From a virus, in the IMG/VR virus record IMGVR_UViG_3300021090_000044, positions 1 through 45,554 of that record: 45,554 nucleotides of DNA. One strand, 5' to 3'. Below, piece by piece: positions 26,927 through 34,743 of the stretch. Below the pieces are notes generated by a model. The model ran no database searches and was not told the origin of the DNA. It saw nothing but the letters and a program-made list of their open reading frames with translations. A program made the translations under genes and the position numbers. Position 1 is the stretch's first letter. The number at the start of each line of letters is the position of its first letter.

Positions 26927-26960
26927 CTATCATTATGACAGGGTGCATTTTGATAGTCAA
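26927..26960 (-). promoter_or_regulatory. Toxin-antitoxin promoter and operator
   Basis: Minus strand -35 TTGACT (26955-26960), 17-nt spacer, -10 CATAAT (26932-26937), each 5/6 to consensus. Palindrome C-T-A-T-C-A-T-T-A-T-G-A-C-A-G (26927-26941) covers the -10, and a half site T-T-T-T-G-A-T-A-G (26948-26956) overlaps the -35. Start point about 26925, only 2-3 nt before the ATG. Autoregulated, expected to be active in the lysogen. Confidence 0.75.
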
Positions 26961-26974
26961 CGATGAATGGGAGG

Positions 26975-27217
26975 TTAACGTTCCGTCTTCCAGCGGGCTG
27001 CGGCGGCTTTTTTTGCAATAGCCGAACGCTGTTTTGGGGTCAGGGAGGCGGCCCGCGCCGCCCCACCCTTCAAGCCACCCTTACGTCCCAAGGTGACGGC
27101 AGCTGGGTCCTTATCCGCGTCCGGATCGCGGTCTAGCTTCTGCCCCGTCGCAATGTCGATGATCGACTTGGCGAGCTGGTTGGGGTCTCGGGGCCGTTTT
27201 GGGTGCTTGTCGGTCAT
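26975..27217 (-). CDS. Small basic RPRDPNQLAKSIIDIATG-type protein
   Basis: An 80-residue protein: M-T-D-K-H-P-K-R-P-R-D-P-N-Q-L-A-K-S-I-I, then G-R-K-G-G-L-K-G-G-A-A-R-A and I-A-K-K-A-A-A-A-R-W. This family is widespread in bacteria and mobile elements, sometimes labelled histone-like; no clear function. The basic GG-K-GG repeat suggests nucleic-acid binding. ATGA overlap with a 26-codon frame upstream. Its left end abuts the toxin promoter. Confidence 0.7.
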   Translation of the reverse strand: MTDKHPKRPRDPNQLAKSIIDIATGQKLDRDPDADKDPAAVTLGRKGGLKGGAARAASLTPKQRSAIAKKAAAARWKTER

Positions 27218-27294
27218 CCCCAGAATATGCGGTGTAAATCGACAACATTCCAGTCCGGACGGCTGCCACAATCAAACTGACCCACTACCGACAC
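27214..27294 (-). CDS. 26-codon frame starting MSVVGQFD
   Basis: GTG start; M-S-V-V-G-Q-F-D-C-G-S-R-P-D-W-N, then F-W-G, ending in an ATGA overlap with the basic protein. Contains the 18-nt segment repeated inverted at 24851-24868; both copies encode V-V-G-Q-F. No ribosome-binding site. Confidence 0.35.
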   Translation of the reverse strand: MSVVGQFDCGSRPDWNVVDLHRIFWG

Positions 27295-27323
27295 TTGACA
27301 GTAAAACCAAATCACCCCAGATT
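27295..27323 (+). promoter_or_regulatory. Candidate late promoter
   Basis: Perfect -35 TTGACA (27295-27300), 17-nt spacer, weak -10 CAGATT (27318-27323). Points into the late operon. The palindrome at 27333 and a terminator at 27355 lie directly downstream, suggesting control by a phage protein and antitermination. Confidence 0.5.
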
Positions 27324-27332
27324 GGGCATTGT

Positions 27333-27347
27333 CGCAAGTGATTTGCG
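27333..27347. promoter_or_regulatory. Palindrome CGCAA-GTGAT-TTGCG in late leader
   Basis: Perfect 5-bp arms; 14 bases identical to 18707-18720. It sits about at the transcript start of the candidate late promoter. Probable binding site of a phage or host regulator. Confidence 0.6.
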
Positions 27348-27354
27348 CAGATAG

Positions 27355-27384
27355 CCCGTCCGGAGAAATCCGCGGCGGGTTTTT
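27355..27384 (+). terminator. GAAA-tetraloop terminator in late leader
   Basis: CCCG (27355-27358) with CGGG (27376-27379), an internal loop, CGGA (27361-27364) with TCCG (27369-27372) around a GAAA loop, then TTTTT. A terminator between promoter and first late gene is the layout of Q-type antitermination control. Confidence 0.7.
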
Positions 27385-27397
27385 CGTTGGATATACT

Positions 27398-27640
27398 TTG
27401 AGCACAATCCATGAATTGCAGCAGGTTCTTTGGTGTGACACCCCAAAGGGACTAGCGCTGATCAAGTTCATGGTTTGCGACGGGCCAGATAGTGATTTGC
27501 TCTGGGTGACCGCAATACAGGAAACTGGAGAATGCTGGACATTTTCCAACGAAGACATCAGATTCGCCAAGAACATCACGCTCGGTCGAAGGGCTGATGA
27601 AGGAAAGCCAAATGCCCGCGCTGTCAAACCCAAAGCATGA
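27398..27640 (+). CDS. Hypothetical protein at head of late operon
   Basis: About 80 residues from TTG 27398 (M-S-T-I-H-E-L-Q-Q-V-L-W-C-D-T-P-K-G). The frame is open back to TTG 27329, but that would translate through the terminator hairpin. Contains I-K-F-M-V-C-D-G-P-D-S-D and F-A-K-N-I-T-L-G-R. No ribosome-binding site is evident at either start. Overlaps TerS by 29 nt. Unknown function. Confidence 0.5.
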   Translation: MSTIHELQQVLWCDTPKGLALIKFMVCDGPDSDLLWVTAIQETGECWTFSNEDIRFAKNITLGRRADEGKPNARAVKPKA

Positions 27641-28103
27641 GCGGTTTGCTCAGGAACTCGCGAAGGGTAAATCAGCCGATGAGTCATATGCTTTAGCTGG
27701 CTTTAGTCCGAACCGTGGAAACGCCAGCGTATTAAAGCACAAGCAAAACATTTTAGAACGGGTATCTGAAATACTCGATGAACGCGAGTCCATTCACGCT
27801 CAGGCGACCGCTGATGCGATTAAATCGACTGCCCTTACCAAGACATGGGTAATTGAAACCCTCATGGAGAACGTCGCCAAGGCCATGCAGGCTAGGGCGA
27901 TGACTAACGATGAGGGCGAGACAATCGGCGAATTCCAATACCAAGGCAGCGTTGCCAACAAGGCGTTGGAACTCCTTGGTAAGGAAATCGGGATGTTTGT
28001 TGATCGCTCCATCAATGAGAATGTGAATACCAATTATGTTGTCTCAGGCGAGCCCGTCGACAACGTTGAAGACTGGGAACGGGAGCACGCTCCGAAGCAC
28101 TAA
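27612..28103 (+). CDS. terS: Terminase small subunit
   Basis: A 163-residue protein with AGGAAAG 4 nt before ATG 27612; ATG 27597 is possible. N-terminus P-A-L-S-N-P-K-H-E-R-F-A-Q-E-L-A-K-G, then A-Y-A-L-A-G-F-S-P-N-R-G-N-A, the helix-turn-helix of Terminase_2-type small subunits that bind packaging sites. A central helical region (oligomerisation) and a C-terminal tail that contacts the large subunit follow. Precedes and overlaps terL by 68 nt, as usual. Confidence 0.85.
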   Translation: MPALSNPKHERFAQELAKGKSADESYALAGFSPNRGNASVLKHKQNILERVSEILDERESIHAQATADAIKSTALTKTWVIETLMENVAKAMQARAMTNDEGETIGEFQYQGSVANKALELLGKEIGMFVDRSINENVNTNYVVSGEPVDNVEDWEREHAPKH

Positions 28104-29553
28104 GCTTGCATGGTCGCCTCAGAAGGGACCGCAAACCGCGCTCATCAAATGCCCTGCTGATGAAATCTTCTACGGCGGGGCACGAGGCGGCGGCAAGACC
28201 GATGGGATGCTTGGCAAGTTCGCCATCAAGGCGGCAAGATACGGGGAACATTGCGTTGGGGTGTTCTTCCGCCGCACCCGTGAGGATCTGAAGGAGGCTA
28301 TTGAGCGCTCAAGGCAGATTTACGGGCCGATTGGTGCGGTCTGGAGCGAGCAGAAGAAGTGGTGGACGTTCCCGAACAAAGCCCGGCTGAAGTTCGAATA
28401 TCTCGACAAGGACTCGGACGCGGACAATTACCAGGGCCACAACTATACCGATGTCTTTTTCGAGGAGCTGACGCACTGGGCAGACCCGGCTCCGGTCAAC
28501 AAGCTAAGGGCTACGCTTCGCTCTGCTACTGGAGTTCCCTGTCAGTTTCATGCGACGGGCAACCCAGGCGGGCCAGGTCATCAATGGGTAAAGGCTCGAT
28601 ATATTTCACCCTCTCCTGAGGGATGGTCGCTGATCTGGGAGGATTTCACCAATCCTTTCACAGGCGAAGTCGTCCGCAAGAACCGCGTATTCATTCCGTC
28701 GAAACTCAGTGATAACCGATATCTTGGCTCAAGCTATGTTGCGAATCTCTATCAGTCAGGTTCGAAGGAACTCGTCAAAGCTTGGTTAGCCGGCGACTGG
28801 GATGTGATCGAAGGCGCGTTCTTCGATTGCTGGGACGCTACCAAGCATGTCGTCAGGCCATTTGAAATACCTGAGGACTGGACGCGGTTCAGATCAGGGG
28901 ATTGGGGATCGGCCAAGCCATTCTCGTTCGGATGGTGGGCTGTCGTAGGCGATAAGTATAGGCTTGAGAGCGGCCTTTGGCTTCCGCGTGGTTGTATCGT
29001 TCGTTACCGTGAGTGGTACGGGATGCAGCCGGGAAAACCAAATGTCGGGCTTAAGATGCATGCTGACAAGGTGGGCGAACATCTGGCCCTATTGGAAGCT
29101 TCCGATCCTAAGCTTGTTGGTGGTGTGCTGGATCCTGCGGCTTTCAGTGAGGATGGCGGTCCACCGCTATCGGAGCGGATCAACACTCCATTGATCAAGG
29201 CCAAACTGGTTCCGTTCAGGCCTGCGGACAACAAGCGCGTGCCAGGACGTGGCGCAATGGGCGGCTGGGATCAGGTCAGAGGTCGGCTTGAGGGTGACGA
29301 CGATGGGCTGCCAATGATGGTGGTGTTCTCGACCTGCATTGATCTGATCAGGACATTACCGGCATTGCAGCATGATCCTCTGAAGTCTGAAGACGTAGAC
29401 AGCGACATGGAAGACCACGCGCCGGACGAAACTCGCTACGCCTGCATGTCCCGCCCTTGGATTCGCAAGAAGCCTGAGAGCGAGAAACCAACGAACAACA
29501 CCGGCTACAAGCGCACCGATAGCAGCGCGACAGAGAGCTTCAAGGTATATTGA
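28036..29553 (+). CDS. terL: Terminase large subunit
   Basis: A 505-residue packaging ATPase-nuclease. Walker A: G-A-R-G-G-G-K-T at residues 48-55. Walker B: V-F-F-E-E at 140-144. The nuclease part begins with S-G-D-W-G-S-A-K-P (Asp ligand), and later V-L-D-P-A-A-F. It drives DNA into proheads through the portal. First in-frame ATG is within terS; a TTG at 28068 could be the true start. The stop overlaps the portal ATG (TGATG). Confidence 0.92.
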   Translation: MLSQASPSTTLKTGNGSTLRSTKLAWSPQKGPQTALIKCPADEIFYGGARGGGKTDGMLGKFAIKAARYGEHCVGVFFRRTREDLKEAIERSRQIYGPIGAVWSEQKKWWTFPNKARLKFEYLDKDSDADNYQGHNYTDVFFEELTHWADPAPVNKLRATLRSATGVPCQFHATGNPGGPGHQWVKARYISPSPEGWSLIWEDFTNPFTGEVVRKNRVFIPSKLSDNRYLGSSYVANLYQSGSKELVKAWLAGDWDVIEGAFFDCWDATKHVVRPFEIPEDWTRFRSGDWGSAKPFSFGWWAVVGDKYRLESGLWLPRGCIVRYREWYGMQPGKPNVGLKMHADKVGEHLALLEASDPKLVGGVLDPAAFSEDGGPPLSERINTPLIKAKLVPFRPADNKRVPGRGAMGGWDQVRGRLEGDDDGLPMMVVFSTCIDLIRTLPALQHDPLKSEDVDSDMEDHAPDETRYACMSRPWIRKKPESEKPTNNTGYKRTDSSATESFKVY

Positions 29554-31553
29554 TGCAGCCCAATCTTGCCACATCCTCCAGCGAGCCGATGACAGGCGAC
29601 AAATCGCCTGTGGTCGCAACGGATGGCGAGTATCTCTCGGTTGAGAAGCTCAAGCGGCAATATTACGATTATCTTGGGGCAAAGACGGATGAAGTAGAGG
29701 AAGCGCGTCAGTCCAGGCACTACTATCACGGCGACCAATGGACCGAGGCCGAGATTGCCGTTCTACAGCGCCGCAAGCAGCCTGTTGTCACCTCGAACCG
29801 GATCGAGCGCAAGATCAACGCGGTTGTCGGTATCGTCGAGAAGCTGCGGCAGGATCCGAAGGCATATGCTCGTACTCCAGAACACGAGCAGGGCGCCGAC
29901 GTCGCCACTGCGGTTATGCGGTACTGTCTGGATGTCAACGACTGGAAGAGCAAGTCTACCCGTAATGCTCGGCTAGGCGGCATCGATGGCATTGCTGGCG
30001 TTGAATACGATCTTGAGACTGGAGATCATGGTGACCCTGACCTCGGGCTTCATATCGTCTACGCTGATACCTTCTTTTACGATCCGCGCAGTTTCGATGA
30101 AGGTTTTACCGATGCTCGATACATGGGAATTGCAAAATGGATTGACGTTGACCAAGCCAAGGAACTGATCCCCAGCAAGGCCGATGAAATCGACGATTTG
30201 ATGGAAGAGGGGTCGGACATCACCTCTGCCGCCGATCAGGACCGGGAGCGTGTCTGGGTCAATACCAGCCTGAAGCGGCTTCGTCTGGTCGACCACTGGT
30301 ATATCCACAAGGGCAAATGGTGCTGGACGCTCTACATCGGCAGCGTTGTCATGATGCAGGGCCAAAGCCCGTTCCATGACGAGAAGGGCAAGACCTTCCC
30401 GCGGTTTCGGATGTTCTCGGCGAATGTGGACCATGACGGGGATCGATACGGGTTCATTCGGAACCTGAAGTCAGCTCAAGACGAGATCAACATGCGGCGC
30501 TCAAAGGCGCTGCACCTACTCAACAGTCGTCGAGTGATTTCGGAAAAGGGTGCGGTCGATGACATAGAGATCGCCCGAAGGGAATGGGCGAAGTCAGACG
30601 GATGGGTTGAGACAAATCCCGGCCTGAAGATGGAGCCGGACGACAATAAGGCAATGGCTGACTTTAAGGGCCAGCTTGAAATGCTTCAGGAGAGCAAGAG
30701 CGAGATTGAGAACTTCGGCCCGAATCCTGCGTTGATCGGTCAGGGGCTGGAGGATTCGAGCGGACGGGCCATTGCGTTGCTTCAGCAAGCCGGCATGGCC
30801 GAGCTTGGTCCTTATCTATCGTCGTTCAAGAACTGGAAAATCCGTGTCTATCGCGATATCTGGAACATAATCACGGAACATTGGAAGGCAGAGCGCTGGA
30901 TCAGGGTTACTGACGACCGGAACGTCGCGCAGTTCTTCCAGATCAACAAGCTTGAGGTAGGCCCGAACGGACAGCCTGCGATTGTCAATGCGATCGGTTC
31001 GATGGACGTTGACTTCATCATTGATGAGGGTCCGGACACGATTAACATGCAGGCCGATGCCGCAGCGACGCTTCAGGCGCTTGGACCGGCGTTTGCACAG
31101 CAGTTCCCGGAGATCGCGCTTGAACTATCTCCCATGGAGGCTGTGACCAAAACCAAGATGCTCAAGAAGATAGAGCAGGCCAAGGCACAGCCGCCACCTC
31201 CTGACCCGAAGGTGCTGGCCATGCAGGCGCAGCATCAGTTGGAACAGCAGAAGGCCATGGAGGATGCCAAGCGGCAGCAGGCAGAGTTTATAGCCGATCA
31301 GCAGCGTATGACCGAGAAGGCTGCATTTGACCGAAAGCAGGCGCAAGAGCAGATGGCCTTTGATTGGCACCTGAAGGAACAGGAGATCGCTGCCGAGATC
31401 GAACGCGACAGGCGCAAGGTAGCAGCTCAGATTGAAATCGAGCGCATCAAGACTGCCGCTAGTATCGAGGCAACGCGTGAGAAGGCAGATGTTGATGCCG
31501 AGGTTGCGCGCCAGAAGGCTGCGCAGAAGCCCGCGAAAGCCGAAGCCGAATAG
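29553..31553 (+). CDS. Portal protein, P22 type
   Basis: A 666-residue portal. P22-family features: early R-H-Y-Y-H-G-D-Q-W-T, then R-I-E-R-K-I-N-A-V-V-G, N-A-R-L-G-G-I-D-G-I-A-G-V, D-P-R-S, then S-K-A-L-H-L-L-N-S-R-R. The C-terminal 100 residues are a Gln/Glu/Lys-rich coiled coil (Q-H-Q-L-E-Q-Q-K-A-M-E), like the long helical barrel of P22 portal. Forms the dodecameric ring at one head vertex. Start ATG 29553; the TTG before is not needed. Confidence 0.88.
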   Translation: MQPNLATSSSEPMTGDKSPVVATDGEYLSVEKLKRQYYDYLGAKTDEVEEARQSRHYYHGDQWTEAEIAVLQRRKQPVVTSNRIERKINAVVGIVEKLRQDPKAYARTPEHEQGADVATAVMRYCLDVNDWKSKSTRNARLGGIDGIAGVEYDLETGDHGDPDLGLHIVYADTFFYDPRSFDEGFTDARYMGIAKWIDVDQAKELIPSKADEIDDLMEEGSDITSAADQDRERVWVNTSLKRLRLVDHWYIHKGKWCWTLYIGSVVMMQGQSPFHDEKGKTFPRFRMFSANVDHDGDRYGFIRNLKSAQDEINMRRSKALHLLNSRRVISEKGAVDDIEIARREWAKSDGWVETNPGLKMEPDDNKAMADFKGQLEMLQESKSEIENFGPNPALIGQGLEDSSGRAIALLQQAGMAELGPYLSSFKNWKIRVYRDIWNIITEHWKAERWIRVTDDRNVAQFFQINKLEVGPNGQPAIVNAIGSMDVDFIIDEGPDTINMQADAAATLQALGPAFAQQFPEIALELSPMEAVTKTKMLKKIEQAKAQPPPPDPKVLAMQAQHQLEQQKAMEDAKRQQAEFIADQQRMTEKAAFDRKQAQEQMAFDWHLKEQEIAAEIERDRRKVAAQIEIERIKTAASIEATREKADVDAEVARQKAAQKPAKAEAE

Positions 31554-31647
31554 AGATCGTTCGCCTGCACGATAAAGGGCAAGACTACCCGCAAGCCTGA
31601 GCGATATCAGGCACAACGTGATCGCACGAAACGCGAAAGGGTGAAGT

Positions 31648-32523
31648 ATGCCGACAGAAGCCGTAGACACAGGAGTGAGTGACCAGGAACTGTTCGACCA
31701 GGCAAACGCGGACGATGCGCCGGCTGATGAAGCCGTTGTAGAGTCCACTGATGAGCCTGCAGAACAGGTAGAGCAACCACGCGATGACGCTGGCCGCTTT
31801 GCCAGTAAGGCTGAGAACGAGCCTAAACCGCCGGCTGCAGTCGAACCACCGGCACCCCCGCCGGTTGACGACAACGCAGCAATGGTTCCGTCGTGGCGTG
31901 TGCGGGAGATCAACGAGGAAAAGCGCGCTCTGGCTGCAGAGAATGAACGGCTAAAGGCCGAGAGTTCAAAGTGGCAGCAACCGCCTGCACCTCAGCCCGT
32001 GGCTCCAGCGCCGAAGGTTGAAAAGCCAGACCCGCTCCTGGACCCCGAAGGTTATGAGAAGTACCTCGAAACCAAGTTCGAGGAAAAGCTGCTCAACAAC
32101 CAGCGGGAATCGTCACTCGCCAATGCTCACCGCGCTTACAAGACAGAGTTCGAAGAGGCCTATGCGGCTGCACAGAAGCAGGTCGATCCCGTCCTGCGGA
32201 CCATGATGCAGAACTCCCGCGACCCCGGCGAAACCTTGATTAAGTGGCACCGTGAGCAGAAGACAAGGGCCGAAGTAGGCGACGACCCCAACGCATATTT
32301 CGACAAGCGCTTCGAGGCATATCTCGCGGACCCGGCCAACCAGGCCAAGGTTATCGAGCGCATTCGCGGCGGTGTTCAAACTCCAACCCCCGGCGCACCT
32401 CGACAGGCCGCACCGGTAAACCTCCCGCCATCGCTGACCCGAGCTACCAACGCATCTTCGGATGCTTCCGCTGATGACGATGACGTTTCGGACAACGCGC
32501 TCTGGCGGCATGCCAACGCTTAA
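31648..32523 (+). CDS. Scaffolding protein
   Basis: A 291-residue protein between portal and coat. Acidic N-terminus (Q-E-L-F-D-Q-A-N-A-D-D-A-P-A-D-E-A), Pro-rich segments, a central helix (R-E-I-N-E-E-K-R-A-L-A-A-E-N-E-R-L-K-A-E) and a basic/helical part. These features and position are those of phage scaffolds that guide coat assembly and leave the head. GAAAGGGTG before the ATG. No sequence family assigned with certainty. Confidence 0.75.
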   Translation: MPTEAVDTGVSDQELFDQANADDAPADEAVVESTDEPAEQVEQPRDDAGRFASKAENEPKPPAAVEPPAPPPVDDNAAMVPSWRVREINEEKRALAAENERLKAESSKWQQPPAPQPVAPAPKVEKPDPLLDPEGYEKYLETKFEEKLLNNQRESSLANAHRAYKTEFEEAYAAAQKQVDPVLRTMMQNSRDPGETLIKWHREQKTRAEVGDDPNAYFDKRFEAYLADPANQAKVIERIRGGVQTPTPGAPRQAAPVNLPPSLTRATNASSDASADDDDVSDNALWRHANA

Positions 32524-32546
32524 CACCCGCCGAAATCCTGATGACC

Positions 32547-32573
32547 AACCCGCCGCGATGGCGGGTTTTTTAT
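32547..32573 (+). terminator. Terminator between scaffold and coat genes
   Basis: A-A-C-C-C-G-C-C and G-G-C-G-G-G-T-T form an 8-bp stem with a 5-nt loop, followed by TTTT. Such an attenuator before the coat gene may adjust gene dosage. Confidence 0.8.
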
Positions 32574-32629
32574 TGGGCTGACGGCTTCAGCGGCATTTCC
32601 AAGAGGAAAGCCGGAAAGGACAAGCCGTC

Positions 32630-33772
32630 ATGGCTCTCACCACCATCCAGACCAACAACAAGCTCATCAAGTTCACCAAGGGCGTTAACCGTGAGTGGGT
32701 TCGTGAAAACCTGTTCGCAGCATATATGGGCGAAGCCATCACCTCAATCATCCGCAAGCGCATGGAGCTGACTTCCGGCGGCGAGCAGATGAGCATCCCA
32801 TTGGTGGCTCGTCTCAGCGCTACCGCGATCGGTTCCGGCACCTTGGCCGGCAACGAAGAGTCGATCGATAACTACGGCATGCGCTGCTGGGTCGATTGGC
32901 GTCGGAACGCGGTCAAAACCAACAAGGCCGAAAAGCAGAAGGACTCTGCTGCCATCTTTGACGTGGCCCGTCCGCTTCTTTCGGATTGGCTGAAGGAACT
33001 CACCCGCGATGAAATAATCGACGCGTTCTATGCGCTGGTGACAGAATCGGCGCCCGCTGGTCTCAACTCGTCCGCCGGTCAATCGGTCAACGGCATCCTG
33101 TTCGGCGACGCTACCGCTGCCCAGCGCAATACCTGGGTGGTGGACAACGTGGACCGTGTGCTGTTCGGCAAGCTGGTTTCGAACTACTCGGCAACCTTCG
33201 CTACCGCAACGGCGAATCTAGACACGACCGATGACAAATGCAACCGCGCCGCCATGCGCCTTGCCAAGCGTCGTGCGCGAGCGGCCAACCCGAAAATCCG
33301 ACCGTATAAGGACACGGACGGAAAGGAATACTTCGTCGCCTTCCATGGCTCACGGACGTTCCGCGATCTCAAGACTGATCTGGAAACAATCAACAAGGAC
33401 GCCCGGCCCCGTGAAGGGAGCGGAATGTCCAAGAACCCGATTTTCCAGGACGGCGATCTGCTCGACGATGGTGTGATCCATCGCGAGATTCCCGAGATCG
33501 ATACCCGAGTGCCGACTTTCTACGACACGGCCGGCGCCTCTGGAACGACCGCGGTTCGTCCGGTCTGGCTATGCGGCCAGTCGGCGATGGTCATGGCCTA
33601 TGGGCAGATGGCGAAGCCAACCCAGCTCGACAACACCGACTACGGCTTCAACCAAGGCGTCGGCATCGAGACGGCTTACGGCATCTCCAAGATGTTCAAG
33701 AAGACAACGGGCGGCCTGCTTAAGGAGTGGGGCATTTTCACCTGCTTCTTTGCAGCTGCGTCTGACTCTTAA
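32630..33772 (+). CDS. Major capsid (coat) protein
   Basis: A 380-residue protein right after the scaffold, the usual coat position. Begins M-A-L-T-T-I-Q-T-N-N-K-L-I-K-F, then W-V-R-E-N-L-F-A-A-Y-M-G. It resembles the DUF4043/N4 gp56-like coat proteins of podoviruses (G-G-E-Q-M-S-I-P-L-V-A-R-L, R-A-A-M-R-L-A-K-R-R-A-R-A). GGAAAGG before the ATG, and terminators on both sides of the gene suggest high-level, separately tuned expression. Confidence 0.82.
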   Translation: MALTTIQTNNKLIKFTKGVNREWVRENLFAAYMGEAITSIIRKRMELTSGGEQMSIPLVARLSATAIGSGTLAGNEESIDNYGMRCWVDWRRNAVKTNKAEKQKDSAAIFDVARPLLSDWLKELTRDEIIDAFYALVTESAPAGLNSSAGQSVNGILFGDATAAQRNTWVVDNVDRVLFGKLVSNYSATFATATANLDTTDDKCNRAAMRLAKRRARAANPKIRPYKDTDGKEYFVAFHGSRTFRDLKTDLETINKDARPREGSGMSKNPIFQDGDLLDDGVIHREIPEIDTRVPTFYDTAGASGTTAVRPVWLCGQSAMVMAYGQMAKPTQLDNTDYGFNQGVGIETAYGISKMFKKTTGGLLKEWGIFTCFFAAASDS

Positions 33773-33783
33773 CCCCGGACATG

Positions 33784-33808
33784 AGGGCGGGGTAACTCCC
33801 GCCCTTTT
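33784..33808 (+). terminator. Terminator after coat gene
   Basis: AGGGCGGG (33784-33791) and CCCGCCCT (33798-33805), 6-nt loop, then TTT. Partial terminator following the most expressed gene. Confidence 0.75.
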
Positions 33809-33832
33809 CCCTCACATAGAAGGATTAAAACC

Positions 33833-34237
33833 ATGTCCACATCGGGCATTGCCCGGAATGACGGTTCTCAGAACGTTCATTTCCTCGGCAAGGATATCAC
33901 TTATGCAACGGTCGGGATCGGAACAGCCGATACAGTGAAGGTCGGCCGCGTTCCAGCTGGCTCCAGGTTGATGCCGACGCAAGTCCACATCACCACCGCT
34001 TTTAACGCTGCAACCACGAACGTTCTCACGGTAGGCCAGAATGCCTCTGCCAACACGGACATCGTTGCGGCTGGAGAACTGAACGAGGGGGCTACCGGTG
34101 CCACGATCGTTGGGACCGGCTGCGCGCTCACGTTCGCGAGCGATACCGACATCTATGTTCGGTATACCCAGACAGGAACGGCGGCCACTACAGGCGCCGC
34201 AACCATCCTCATCCCATACTTTCCACCGAACTGGTAA
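33833..34237 (+). CDS. Head decoration-like protein, paralogue 1
   Basis: A 134-residue protein: M-S-T-S-G-I-A-R-N-D-G-S-Q-N-V-H-F-L-G-K, then V-G-R-V-P-A-G-S-R-L and H-I-T-T-A-F-N-A-A-T-T-N-V-L-T-V-G. Beta-rich. Its opening and the V-G-x-x-P-A-G and I-T-A-F-N motifs recur in 34744-35145, so the two arose by duplication. Position after the coat suggests a capsid surface protein. Confidence 0.65.
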   Translation: MSTSGIARNDGSQNVHFLGKDITYATVGIGTADTVKVGRVPAGSRLMPTQVHITTAFNAATTNVLTVGQNASANTDIVAAGELNEGATGATIVGTGCALTFASDTDIYVRYTQTGTAATTGAATILIPYFPPNW

Positions 34238-34249
34238 GGAAACATCATC

Positions 34250-34732
34250 ATGACATCACTTGTTATGGACGGTGGAATTGATGGCTATGGCCAAGCAACT
34301 TCCACAGGCGCGGCTATTCTGGCGACGGGCACCACCGTGTTTACCGTTGCTGGTGGACCGATCTTGATCACGCATCTGGTTTCCTATGTGATCGTTGGTG
34401 GCGATTCCACGGCAGCAACGCTGCAATGGAGCGCTGACGGCACGGTCGGGGCGGCAACGACGTTTACGGCAGCCTCGGGGTCCTTGGCGAGCTTGGCGGC
34501 AGGCGGCATCGTTTACTGCAACTTTACCACCATCAACACGGCGCCCGTCATTACACAGACGGCTGGCGTTGCCTTGGCTGGCCCCACCACTTCGACAGGC
34601 GGCGGCATCTACGTTCCCGCCGGCATCATCACCTCGACGATTGGCTCTGGCCCCACGGTTACGGCGACCTATCAGCATTTCATGCGATGGATCCCGTTGG
34701 CCCGTGGCGTCACCGTCACCGCAGCATTCTAA
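34250..34732 (+). CDS. Head-associated Thr/Ala/Gly-rich protein
   Basis: A 160-residue protein: M-T-S-L-V-M-D-G-G-I-D-G-Y-G-Q-A-T-S, extremely rich in Ala, Thr and Gly, beta-type, with H-F-M-R-W-I-P-L-A-R-G-V near its end. Between the two decoration paralogues. Probably a virion protein; no family recognised. Confidence 0.55.
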   Translation: MTSLVMDGGIDGYGQATSTGAAILATGTTVFTVAGGPILITHLVSYVIVGGDSTAATLQWSADGTVGAATTFTAASGSLASLAAGGIVYCNFTTINTAPVITQTAGVALAGPTTSTGGGIYVPAGIITSTIGSGPTVTATYQHFMRWIPLARGVTVTAAF

Positions 34733-34743
34733 GGAGATAGCAC

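Noticed and set aside
31575-31683. Basic frame before the scaffold gene reading K-G-K-T-T-R-K-P-E-R-Y
   Set aside because: Would need an ATA start, has no good ribosome-binding site and overlaps the scaffold start; less convincing than the ATC case at 38227.
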